Origin: Gemmatimonadetes bacterium bin94
Lineage (GTDB): Bacteria; Gemmatimonadota; Gemmatimonadetes; Longimicrobiales; Gaopeijiaceae
Assembly: GCA_002238865.1 (NCBI GenBank)
Contig: MPNE01000019.1
Location: 1-64,000, forward strand
Length of the DNA stretch: 64,000 bases
Direction of reading: 5' to 3'
Below are positions 16,284-24,391 of the stretch, piece after piece. The notes beneath the pieces were generated by a model. It was not told the origin of the DNA. It did no database searches and saw only the letters and a list, made by a program, of their open reading frames with translations. A program made the position numbers and the translations under genes. Positions within the stretch are counted from its first letter, which is position 1. Each line of letters opens with the position of its first letter.

Positions 16284-17995
16284 GTCAGCTCCTCGGGTGT
16301 TGGGCGGGGCCGGGGAGGCACCGCGCCGCCCGGTCGTGAATGCGTGTCCGTGAACATGTCGGACACCGCGTCCTTGCGCACCTTCCCCATCGCGTTCAGC
16401 GGGAGGCCGTCGACGGGCACGAAGTCATGGGGGACCTTGTACGGGGCAAGCCGCTCCTTGCCCCACGAGCGCAGTTCGGGTCCGGTCGGACGCGTGTGGC
16501 CGTCGCGAGGTACCCACGCCGCGCACATCCGTTCGCCCCAATCGGGGTCGGGGACGCCTACGGCCGCCAGATCCCGTATCGCGGGGTGCGTCCGGTACAG
16601 ATCCTCCACCTCCAGCGCTGACACCTTGTACCCGCCCGTCTTGACGATGTCGATGTTGCGGCGTCCGAGAATCCGGTGGTAGCCGTCCCGGGCGACGCAT
16701 GCCTCGTCCCCGGTGCGGAACCATCCGTCCCGGAAGGCGGCCGCGGTGTCGCCGGGGCGCCGCCAGTATTCGCGGAATACCTGCGGACCCCGCACCTCGA
16801 TCTCTCCCTGGCCGCCCCTCGGGACCGGGACGCCATCGTCGTCGACGATGCGCAGTTCGACGCCGGGCAGAGGATGACCCACATGGCCGGGTCGACGCTC
16901 TCCGGCAAGCGGATTGGACAGCGCCATGCCGATTTCGGTCATGCCGTAGCGTTCCAGCAGGGTGTGCCCGGTGATCTCGTGCCACCGCGCATGGGTCGCG
17001 ACCGGGAGCGCGGCCGAACCGGAGACCATGAGGCGGAGCCCGGCAGCTCCCCGCGACCATCGTTTCCGCACGGCCTCGGGGGCCTCCTCCCAGGCGCGGA
17101 TCAGACGTGCGTAGACGGTGGGCACGGCCATGAAGAGCGTGATGTCGCCGGACGCGAGACGATCCCAGGTGGAGGCCGGAGCCCCCGAGCCGAATTCGCA
17201 GGCCGCGCCGGACCACAGGGCGCAGGCCAGGGCGTTCACGACGCCGTGGATGTGGTGCAGCGGCAGCGTGTGAAGGATGCGGTCATCCTCGTGCCACGCC
17301 CAGGCGGTGGTAAGCGCGGTGATCTGGGCCACAAGGTTGTGGTGGGTGGTGAGGACGCCCTTGGGCCGCGCCGTCGTGCCGCTGGTGTAGATGATCAGGG
17401 CAGGGTCGGCAGGGAGGGGGAGGGCGGAGGCCGGCGGAGGGGGGGGGGGGGGGGGGGCGAGGTCGCCCACACCGTGCAGCTCCACGACGGCCGCCCCCAG
17501 AGCCCGGGCCGAGGCTGCGAGAGCGGCCGCGTGCGCCAGTGACCGGTCGGTGACGACCAACCGGGGGCGGGCGTCGTGGAGGACGTGCCTGAGCTCGCGC
17601 ATCGGGTGGGACACTGCCAACGGAACGGCGATGCCCCGGCACAGCCAGGTGCCCAGTTGCACGGCCACGTTCAACCGCCCCGGCGGGACCAGGTACGCGA
17701 CGCGATCCCCCGTGAGGTCTCGCCGGGTGTCGTCGCCGATCGCCGCCGTGAGCCGGTCACGAAACGCCAGCGCGCCGCGCAGCAGATCGTCGTAGTGCCA
17801 TTGCCCCCCGTCGTTTGCCAGCGCGATCCGTGTTGTGAACGACGCTTTTCGAATCCGGGCCGGCAGAGTGGCTGGAGGGATGCCGATCGGTGTGCTCCGA
17901 GTGTGGGTTGCAGCTTCGGGAAACCGCATGGAAGGTGTAGCGTACTCGCCTCGCGCGACAAGCCGGGCGTAGCGCGGGTGGGGGGGTGTAGACAT
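16280..17995 (-). CDS. AMP-forming acyl-CoA synthetase (malonyl-CoA synthetase/MatB-like)
   Basis: A 571-residue member of the ANL superfamily: AMP-binding loop YTSGTTARPKGV, HTLPLHHIHGVVNAL, ERYGMTEIGMALSNPL, FRTGDEA, hinge and A8 segment ILGRRNIDIVKTGGYKVSALEVED, and C-terminal catalytic Lys in MGKVRKD. The sequence between HTLPLHHIHG and RYGMTEIGM is close to MatB-type synthetases, so malonate or a similar short acid is a plausible substrate. ATG 17995 has GGGGA just upstream; 18007 and 17929 are alternatives. Unusual: a run of 19 G (C on the coding strand, 17439-17457) encodes a poly-proline loop between the N-terminal region and the AMP-binding loop; any length change not a multiple of three would destroy the protein. 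Coupled to the SSS symporter gene. Confidence 0.85.
   Translation of the reverse strand: MSTPPHPRYARLVARGEYATPSMRFPEAATHTRSTPIGIPPATLPARIRKASFTTRIALANDGGQWHYDDLLRGALAFRDRLTAAIGDDTRRDLTGDRVAYLVPPGRLNVAVQLGTWLCRGIAVPLAVSHPMRELRHVLHDARPRLVVTDRSLAHAAALAASARALGAAVVELHGVGDLAPPPPPPPPASALPLPADPALIIYTSGTTARPKGVLTTHHNLVAQITALTTAWAWHEDDRILHTLPLHHIHGVVNALACALWSGAACEFGSGAPASTWDRLASGDITLFMAVPTVYARLIRAWEEAPEAVRKRWSRGAAGLRLMVSGSAALPVATHARWHEITGHTLLERYGMTEIGMALSNPLAGERRPGHVGHPLPGVELRIVDDDGVPVPRGGQGEIEVRGPQVFREYWRRPGDTAAAFRDGWFRTGDEACVARDGYHRILGRRNIDIVKTGGYKVSALEVEDLYRTHPAIRDLAAVGVPDPDWGERMCAAWVPRDGHTRPTGPELRSWGKERLAPYKVPHDFVPVDGLPLNAMGKVRKDAVSDMFTDTHSRPGGAVPPRPRPTPEELT
17439..17457. repeat. G19 homopolymer inside the acyl-CoA synthetase gene
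   Basis: Nineteen consecutive G on the plus strand (19 C in the mRNA sense), immediately after CGGCGGA. It keeps the reading frame at this length and encodes prolines. Long mononucleotide tracts in coding regions are typical sites of slipped-strand variation, but also of sequencing and assembly error. Confidence 0.9.
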
Positions 17996-18033
17996 CTTTC
18001 CCCGCATGTCCCTCGAACCTCGGAGATCGCCAG

Positions 18034-18528
18034 GTGAGCGATGGCCCCCGCGGACTGCTGGCCAGGATGTACGGCGCAGCCATCTTCGATTCGGCCGTGT
18101 ACGAAGAGGTGGGAGCCGACCGGGGCGCGACCGGTCAGGCCACGTTCGTGGTCGTGCTCGCCTCCGCCGCGGCTGCGAGTCACGACTACGGTCTCGGGTG
18201 GCTCACCATGGCTTCGTCGGGGCTGGCGAATCTGGTGCAATGGCTGGTCTGGGCCGGGATCACCTACCTGGTGGGGGACAAGTTGCTGGGTGGCACCGCG
18301 ACGTGGGGTCAGCTGCTGCGTACGCTCGGCTTTGCCCGGGGGCCCGGAATCCTGACCGTCTTCGTTCCGTTCATCGGAGGGATCCAGATCGCGGTCCAGG
18401 TCTGGGTGTTGGTCGCGGGCATCGTCGCGATACGCCAGGCCCTTGGCTTCGGAACCGTCCGGGCGGTGCTCACCGCCGTGATCGGGATGATTCCGTATTG
18501 GATCTACCACACCCTGTTCCTCCATTGA
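18034..18528 (+). CDS. Yip1-domain-like integral membrane protein
   Basis: A 164-residue protein with about four to five hydrophobic segments (ATFVVVLASAAAA; LVQWLVWAGITYLVG; ILTVFVPFIGGIQIAVQVWVLVAGIVAI; VLTAVIGMIPYWIYHTLFL). Layout and the GTATWGQLLRTLGFARGP segment resemble bacterial Yip1/DUF1282-type proteins, whose role is not defined. GTG 18034 has GGAG 8 nt upstream. It is divergent from the acyl-CoA synthetase gene and lies 37 nt upstream of the tetrahaem cytochrome gene. Confidence 0.65.
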   Translation: MSDGPRGLLARMYGAAIFDSAVYEEVGADRGATGQATFVVVLASAAAASHDYGLGWLTMASSGLANLVQWLVWAGITYLVGDKLLGGTATWGQLLRTLGFARGPGILTVFVPFIGGIQIAVQVWVLVAGIVAIRQALGFGTVRAVLTAVIGMIPYWIYHTLFLH

Positions 18529-18565
18529 CTTCCCCGGATCGGCGAAGGTGAGGAGGGTGAGGAAG

Positions 18566-19906
18566 ATGCTGGCGAGGATTGTCCCGGTTGCCGGCATCTT
18601 GGTCCTGGCGGGGGCGGAGCGGGCGTCGGCGCAGGAGGCCCCTGACGCTCGCAGTCTGATCGAGCCCCTGGGGTGCGGGGCCTGCCACGCGGGCGTGCCG
18701 GGCGCGGAAGCCGTCCGCTCCGTGGCCCCGGCGTTCGGCGACGGTGCCGCGCTACTTGCGCCAGCGTATATTTTTCACTATATGGAGGATCCGCAATCGG
18801 TGCGACCGGACATCGCTCCCGCGCGGATGCCCCGCTATGAGCTGAGTGAACGCGAGCGGCTCGCACTGGCGCTCTTCGTCACGAACGATCGCGAGCTTCG
18901 CGGCGTGGACGATGCCTTCAGGGCCGCCCAGGGACGCCATCCGGACGCAGGCCGGTCGGAGGGCCGTATACTCTTCGAGGCGCTCAACTGTGCCGGCTGT
19001 CACGTCAACCCCGAGGTTGCGCCGCACCAGACCGCTCCCGACCTGAGCGTGGAGGGATCGCGGGTCCACGAGGACTGGCTGGCGGGCTACCTGGAAGATC
19101 CCGTTGCGATCCGGCCTGCCGGACCTGTCCCCGGGCGGGGAGGCCGTATGCCGGACTTCCGCCTCGAACCGGCGGAGGTGGCCGCCATTGCCGGCTTCCT
19201 CCTGGCGCAGACGGCGCCGGAAGCGCCTCCCTGGGAGCCCACGGCACTCTCACCCTTCGCGATGAGCAAGGCGGAGGCACTCCTCCGCGACCGGTGGAGC
19301 TGCCTGGGGTGCCATCAGCTGGGCGAGGACGGGGGCAGGATCGGTCCCCGTCTGGAAGGCATCGTCCAACGGCTCGTCCCCGCGTATGTGCGCGCTCTGA
19401 TACATGATCCCGTCCACCTCGCCCCGGGCACCGTCATGCCGGGGTCGCTCGAACAACCGGACCGTCTGGATCTGATCGCGTCCTACCTTCTGCAGAGGGA
19501 AGGGGAGTGGTCGGGCACGGACCCCCTCGCAGGGATGCCCGCCCTCCCGTCTTCGGCTGCCCGTGCGACGGACACCGCCCCGCTGGAACACGCCGGAGAG
19601 GCCGTCTATACCGTCCGCTGCGCTCCCTGCCACGGGATCCAGGGCGACGGCGACGGCTTCAACGCACCGTTCCTGCCGGTCTCTCCCACACAGCACTCCG
19701 ACTCCGCCGCCATGTCCCTTCGTCCGGACGATACCCTCTACGACGGCATCCACGGCGGTGGCTGGATCCTCGGAAAGAGCCACCGCATGCCCGCCTTCGG
19801 GCCGTCCCTGGACGATGGCCAGATCCGGTCGCTGGTCGCCTATATCCGCATCCTTTGCAACTGTCAGGGCCCGGCCTGGTCCCGAGACGGACGCCGGGAG
19901 CGGTGA
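18566..19906 (+). CDS. Tetrahaem c-type cytochrome, secreted
   Basis: A 446-residue protein with a signal peptide (MLARIVPVAGILVLAG...ASAQ) and four CxxCH haem sites: CGACH (about 37-41), CAGCH, CLGCH and CAPCH, each within a domain of mono-haem cytochrome c type; the last domain ends with LVAYIRIL as usual. It reads as four cytochrome c domains in series, an electron wire in the periplasm. ATG 18566 is chosen because AGGAGG lies 9 nt upstream and the signal peptide then begins normally; an in-frame GTG at 18548 would add six residues. The stop overlaps the GTG of the octahaem gene, so the two cytochromes are made together. Confidence 0.85.
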   Translation: MLARIVPVAGILVLAGAERASAQEAPDARSLIEPLGCGACHAGVPGAEAVRSVAPAFGDGAALLAPAYIFHYMEDPQSVRPDIAPARMPRYELSERERLALALFVTNDRELRGVDDAFRAAQGRHPDAGRSEGRILFEALNCAGCHVNPEVAPHQTAPDLSVEGSRVHEDWLAGYLEDPVAIRPAGPVPGRGGRMPDFRLEPAEVAAIAGFLLAQTAPEAPPWEPTALSPFAMSKAEALLRDRWSCLGCHQLGEDGGRIGPRLEGIVQRLVPAYVRALIHDPVHLAPGTVMPGSLEQPDRLDLIASYLLQREGEWSGTDPLAGMPALPSSAARATDTAPLEHAGEAVYTVRCAPCHGIQGDGDGFNAPFLPVSPTQHSDSAAMSLRPDDTLYDGIHGGGWILGKSHRMPAFGPSLDDGQIRSLVAYIRILCNCQGPAWSRDGRRER

Positions 19907-22287
19907 CCGGTCCCCCCACTCTGGCGACGGCGACACGCCCTCCCCCTCCAGCGGCGTGCCCGCCGGGCGTGCCTCGCCGCAGCCGGCACCCCGGGGCACG
20001 CTGGATTGCAGGTGCGGCTGCGATGAGCCTGCTCGCCTGCGGCGACCGGCCGGCGAGCGCCGGCGGCACGGTCATGGGTGGCGGCCCGGACGGGCCACAG
20101 GTGGAAGTCGTCAGGTCGGATTTCGCCGGCTCCGAGAGCTGTCGCGGCTGCCACGCCGACCAGTACGCCGAGTGGGCCGGATCAACCCATGGGCGGGCCG
20201 GAGGCGAGCCGGGCCCGGAAACCGTCGTCGCGCCGTTCGACGGAACACCGATCGTCTTTGCCGACGCCGCCGTGATCCCGCGGGTGGACTCGTCCGGCCG
20301 GCATGTGTTCGAAGTCCGGCAATCGGGGGTCGCCGCAAGAACCGTCCAAGTCGACGGAGTCATCGGTGGCGGACACATGTTGGGCGGCGGCACCCAGGGA
20401 TTCGTGGCCCACGCCGCCGATGGCACGGTTCGTTTCCTCCCCTTCGACTACTCCTTGCAGCTGGGCGACTGGTTCTGCAACACGGGCACGCGGGCCCAAA
20501 GGGGGTGGGTTCCGATCACCGCGGACATGTCGCTGGCGGACTGTGGGGACTGGCCTCCGGCGAGGATCCTCGGGACCTACTCGCGCTACGCCAACTGCCA
20601 GTCGTGCCACGGCAGCCAGATCACGACACGGCTGGAACCGGGCACCGGCGCGGTTACGCGTTGGGCCTCCCTCGATATCAACTGCGAATCGTGTCACGGT
20701 CCGGCGCGCGGGCACGTGGAGTTGATGACCGCGAACCCGGCCTCGGATTTGGCCGAAATCGCGATGGTCAGCCGGGTCACCGACGGCGTGGAGGAGTCGC
20801 TCGGCGTTTGCTTCCGCTGCCACGCGCTCAAGGATGTGGTGGCGGAAGGCTACCTGCCCGGCGCCCCGTTCGACGATCACTACGCGCTCAAGCTGCCGGT
20901 CCTTGGGGACGATCCCTACCTGCCCGATGGCCGCGTGAAGACCTTCGCGTACCAGGGAACCCACCTCTCTTCCTCGTGTTACGTGGACGGCAACATGACC
21001 TGCGTCAGCTGCCACGAGCCACACGGTCTGGGTTACTGGGACGTCAACCGGACACCCCTTGCCGACGAGACCGACGACCGTCAGTGCACCGCTTGCCACG
21101 CGGCGAAGGCAACGTCTCCCGAGGCCCACACGTTTCACGCGCCCGAATCGCCGGGAAGCCGTTGCGTCTCGTGCCACATGCCCTACCAGCAGCACCCCGA
21201 GGTGGGGGACGGTGTGCCCTTTGCGCGTTCGGACCACACGATCCCGATTCCGCGTCCCGCCCTGGACGCTCGACTCGGGTTGGTGAGCGCTTGCCGGGTC
21301 TGCCACGGCGACATCGGCGAGATAGGCCTTCAGGCGAGTGTCGACGAATGGTGGGGGGCCACCAAGCCCCACGATCCCGTCACGGCGGGTCTGCTGGCCG
21401 TGACGGACGCGATGGGCGAAGACCTCGCGGCGCGCATGCTGCTGCACCCTGCAGACGGAGCCTTCATGGCTCAGTTTCAGGCGCTGGTGCGCTTCGTCGG
21501 CGGCTGGGTCAGGCCCGGCGCCGGCCTGGGCGACGAGGCCGCCGCCCGGATCGGCGAGTTGGCCGCGTCCGACGACGGCGACGTGCGGGCGCTCGCACTG
21601 GCGGTCCTGCATGCGGCCAGTCCCGGCCCCGGCCAGGAAGGTCAGGGAGGCACGGCCCCCTTGCTGGATGTAGCCGCGGCCGCGGCCCTTGAACCGGAGG
21701 CCGTGCTCCGCCGGTGGACCATGGTGCTGGGCTTCCTCTCCGACGAGGCGCTCGCCCGTGGCGAAACGGGCCCTGCCGAAGCGCTGTTGGAGAAAGCGCT
21801 GGCGGTTCTCCCTGGAGATCCCGCGATTCTCCGTGCCCTCGGGCTGCTGCACAACCAGTCGGGCAATCCCCGTTCGGCGATCCGGGCCTTTGCAGCGAGC
21901 CTCGCGGCGGACCCGACCCAGCCTCTGGTCCATGTCAACCTCGGTATCGCGCGGGCGGCGGCGGGAGAACCGGCGGCGGCTATCCGGGAGTACGAGGCGG
22001 CGATCGCGCTGAATCCCCGTGAGCCGCTGGCATACTTCAACCTGGGGAACCTGTACCTTCGCAGCGACAACGTGGCTGGAGCGATTCAGGCGTACGAGAG
22101 GGCGTTGGCGCTTGCACCGGAGCTGGCCCGGGCCGAACTCAATCTGGCGATCGCGCTGGCCCGCGCGGGGCGAATACAGGAGGCTCTGCCCCACGGCCGC
22201 CGGGCGGTGGAGTTCGCCCCCGGCGACGCAACGGCGCGCCGAGTCCTCTCCGATCTGGAAGCCGCGGCCAACGGGACCCCGCAATGA
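19903..22287 (+). CDS. Octahaem cytochrome c lipoprotein with C-terminal TPR domain
   Basis: A 794-residue protein from GTG 19903 (GTGA overlap). An Arg-rich start is followed by a hydrophobic stretch and lipobox LLAC. Eight CxxCH sites are visible: CRGCH, CQSCH, CESCH, CFRCH, CVSCH, CTACH, CVSCH and CRVCH. About residues 600-790 hold at least four tetratricopeptide repeats (GLLHNQSGNPRSAIRAFAAS; NLGIARAAAGEPAAAIREYE; NLGNLYLRSDNVAGAIQAYE; NLAIALARAGRIQEAL). Multihaem cytochromes with this fold family include nitrite, hydroxylamine and tetrathionate reductases, but the TPR tail fits a different group of unknown substrate. It is expected on the periplasmic side with the tetrahaem protein as electron partner. 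Its TGA overlaps the ATG of the permease gene. Confidence 0.85.
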   Translation: MTGPPTLATATRPPPPAACPPGVPRRSRHPGARWIAGAAAMSLLACGDRPASAGGTVMGGGPDGPQVEVVRSDFAGSESCRGCHADQYAEWAGSTHGRAGGEPGPETVVAPFDGTPIVFADAAVIPRVDSSGRHVFEVRQSGVAARTVQVDGVIGGGHMLGGGTQGFVAHAADGTVRFLPFDYSLQLGDWFCNTGTRAQRGWVPITADMSLADCGDWPPARILGTYSRYANCQSCHGSQITTRLEPGTGAVTRWASLDINCESCHGPARGHVELMTANPASDLAEIAMVSRVTDGVEESLGVCFRCHALKDVVAEGYLPGAPFDDHYALKLPVLGDDPYLPDGRVKTFAYQGTHLSSSCYVDGNMTCVSCHEPHGLGYWDVNRTPLADETDDRQCTACHAAKATSPEAHTFHAPESPGSRCVSCHMPYQQHPEVGDGVPFARSDHTIPIPRPALDARLGLVSACRVCHGDIGEIGLQASVDEWWGATKPHDPVTAGLLAVTDAMGEDLAARMLLHPADGAFMAQFQALVRFVGGWVRPGAGLGDEAAARIGELAASDDGDVRALALAVLHAASPGPGQEGQGGTAPLLDVAAAAALEPEAVLRRWTMVLGFLSDEALARGETGPAEALLEKALAVLPGDPAILRALGLLHNQSGNPRSAIRAFAASLAADPTQPLVHVNLGIARAAAGEPAAAIREYEAAIALNPREPLAYFNLGNLYLRSDNVAGAIQAYERALALAPELARAELNLAIALARAGRIQEALPHGRRAVEFAPGDATARRVLSDLEAAANGTPQ

Positions 22288-23576
22288 GCGAAATGAAACG
22301 GGTGCTTCGGGTCCGGGACGGGCTCTCCATAACCGTCGGCATCATCATCGGCGCGGGCATCCTCCGAACCCCGGGGCTGATCGCGGACTACCTGGGAAAC
22401 GGCTGGCTGATCCTTGCCGTGTGGCTGCTCGGCGGGATCGTTGCCGGGCTCAGCACGCTGGTGCTGGCCGAAATGGCGGCGGCGCTGCCCGAGGCCGGTG
22501 GCAAGTACGTCTATGCCCGGGAAGCGTTCGGCCCCGTCGCGGGGTTCGTCGCGGGCTGGTCGGAGCTGCTGGTGTCCCGCGCCTTCTCGGGAGCGATCAA
22601 GGCGGTGGCCATCGCCGAATACCTGATCATCCTCACGGGCAGCGGATCGGTGAGGCTCCTCGCGGCCGGGGTCGTGGTGGGCTACGTCATCCTGCACATG
22701 GGAGGCCTCAAGGTCGGCACCACCTTCCAGAACGTGACCACGGCGATCAAGGTGGTGGTCCTCGCGGCCATCGCCGCGGCCGGGATCGCCGCCGGTGACG
22801 GAAGTGGCCTGGTCGCGGCGCCGACAGTCGCCCGTGCCTCCCTGCTTGGCTTTGCCCTCGCGTACCAGTCGGTGGCCTTCGCCTACTACGGGTGGGAGGA
22901 CGCGGCCAAGATGGCGGAGGAAGTGCGCGACCCGGGGCGTTCGCTTCCCAGGATCCTCATCGGGGGCGCGGCTGCCGTGGCCGTCCTCTACCTGGTGGTC
23001 AACACTGCCTACCTTGCGGCGCTAACCCCGGCCGAGATGGCGGGCTCGGAGCTGGTGGCCCGCGACGCGGTGCTGGGGGTGTTCGGCGGCACCGCGGCGA
23101 CTTTCGTGGTGATCGCCAGCCTCCTCATCCTGATCAGCTCCTGCAACGTCAACTTCCTGGGGATGCCCCGGGTTGCCTTTGCGCTGGCCCGTGCGGGCCT
23201 GGCGCCGAAGGTCTTCCGCCACGTGTCGGCCAGGGGAACCCCGGTCGCGGGTCTGCTTCTGGTCGGGGTGGTGATCCTGGTGCTGGCTTCGACGGGCGCG
23301 CTCGAGTTCCTCATCCAGTTCATGATGCTTGTGGCGATCTCGGTGGACCTGATGGTGCTGTCGGCGTTCTTCCGTCTGCGCAGGCTCCGTCCCGAGCTGG
23401 AGCGCCCGATGAAGCTGCCCGGCGGGGGCTGGACAGCCGGAGTGACGATCCTGCTGTATCTGACCATCCTGGGAATCATCGTCGGGACACAGCCCTGGCT
23501 GGCTTTGGGAGGCGTCGCGATCCTGGGAGGGTTGGCCGTGGCGGGAACGGTGACCGCGAGGCACTCGAGAGCGTAG
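22284..23576 (+). CDS. APC-superfamily amino acid permease
   Basis: A 430-residue protein with about 12 membrane helices and APC features: the first helix with the unwound GIIIGAGILRTPGL, EMAAALPEAGGKYVYAREAFGP, and AFAYYGWEDAAKMAEEVRDPGRSLPRIL. It should import an amino acid or amine by proton or sodium coupling; the substrate is not evident. ATG 22284 overlaps the octahaem cytochrome stop (ATGA). Coupling of a permease to two multihaem cytochromes is unusual. Confidence 0.87.
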   Translation: MSEMKRVLRVRDGLSITVGIIIGAGILRTPGLIADYLGNGWLILAVWLLGGIVAGLSTLVLAEMAAALPEAGGKYVYAREAFGPVAGFVAGWSELLVSRAFSGAIKAVAIAEYLIILTGSGSVRLLAAGVVVGYVILHMGGLKVGTTFQNVTTAIKVVVLAAIAAAGIAAGDGSGLVAAPTVARASLLGFALAYQSVAFAYYGWEDAAKMAEEVRDPGRSLPRILIGGAAAVAVLYLVVNTAYLAALTPAEMAGSELVARDAVLGVFGGTAATFVVIASLLILISSCNVNFLGMPRVAFALARAGLAPKVFRHVSARGTPVAGLLLVGVVILVLASTGALEFLIQFMMLVAISVDLMVLSAFFRLRRLRPELERPMKLPGGGWTAGVTILLYLTILGIIVGTQPWLALGGVAILGGLAVAGTVTARHSRA

Positions 23577-23597
23577 GAGGCACGCCGCCTCCGCCCT

Positions 23598-24374
23598 CTA
23601 GAACTGCCAGACGACGAGGAGCTGCACCGCGTTCTCGTCGATCTCCGTCCCGAGCTTGTTCCTCCAGTACTGGTATTCGACGCCGGCGAACAAACCGTTG
23701 GCCGACCCGCCGAACGCCCGGCCGACATCCCAGCGCAACTGCGGCTGAGCCAGGATCCAGGAACTCAGGTCGTTGCCCAGTTCGTCGGATGTCGAGCCCA
23801 CGTATTCGATGTGGCCCGAGATGGACAGCGCCTGGGTTCCGATGTTGAAGGGGAGCAGTCCGTTCACGTCGACGATGAGGCGGTTGCCGGCCTTGGGCGC
23901 TCCCCCGCTGTCGAGGCCGCCGCTCCGGTCCACTCCGGCCATCATGTCGGTGTTGAGGAATACGAACCCCGGGAGGCGCCACGAAACGCGCACCCCCGTA
24001 ATCCATTGCAGGAAGTTGGGATCACCTCCGGCGGCGACTCCTCCGATCAACCCCAGGTCGCTGAACACCCCGGTGGCCAGATCACGGCCCGCCAGCTTGC
24101 CCAGACTGAGGTTCGAGTACCACTCGCCGTAGAAGTCGGTGTCGTTGAAGCCGTCGTCGACGCCATCATCGATCACATCGACGAAGAAGAAGTTGTCCCC
24201 GAACTTCCAGAACGACGCGTGCTGCAGCGTCAGCACGGCCGTCCCGTGGGACATTTCGTTGAACGGGTTCGTGAGATTGCCGTACTGGTATTGCATTTCG
24301 GTCTGGGCCAGGGCCTCGCCGGCCCCGGCGGCGCACCACACTGCCACCAGCACTCGGATCGATGATGCGCGCAT
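23598..24374 (-). CDS. Tsx-like outer-membrane channel protein
   Basis: A 258-residue protein with a signal peptide ending GEALAQ and a mature part resembling nucleoside-specific channel (Tsx/OmpK) proteins: QYQYGNLTNPF at the mature N-terminus, HASFWKFGDNFFFVDVIDD, YGEWYSNLSLGKL, YVGSTSDELG, and a C-terminal strand VQLLVVWQF ending in Phe, as outer-membrane barrels do. It probably forms a 12-strand barrel for small solutes. ATG 24374 has AGGAG 6 nt upstream. It lies 17 nt after the stop of the symporter gene on the same strand, so the two likely serve uptake of the same solute across both membranes. Confidence 0.8.
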   Translation of the reverse strand: MRASSIRVLVAVWCAAGAGEALAQTEMQYQYGNLTNPFNEMSHGTAVLTLQHASFWKFGDNFFFVDVIDDGVDDGFNDTDFYGEWYSNLSLGKLAGRDLATGVFSDLGLIGGVAAGGDPNFLQWITGVRVSWRLPGFVFLNTDMMAGVDRSGGLDSGGAPKAGNRLIVDVNGLLPFNIGTQALSISGHIEYVGSTSDELGNDLSSWILAQPQLRWDVGRAFGGSANGLFAGVEYQYWRNKLGTEIDENAVQLLVVWQF

Positions 24375-24391
24375 GACTCGCTCCTGACGTC

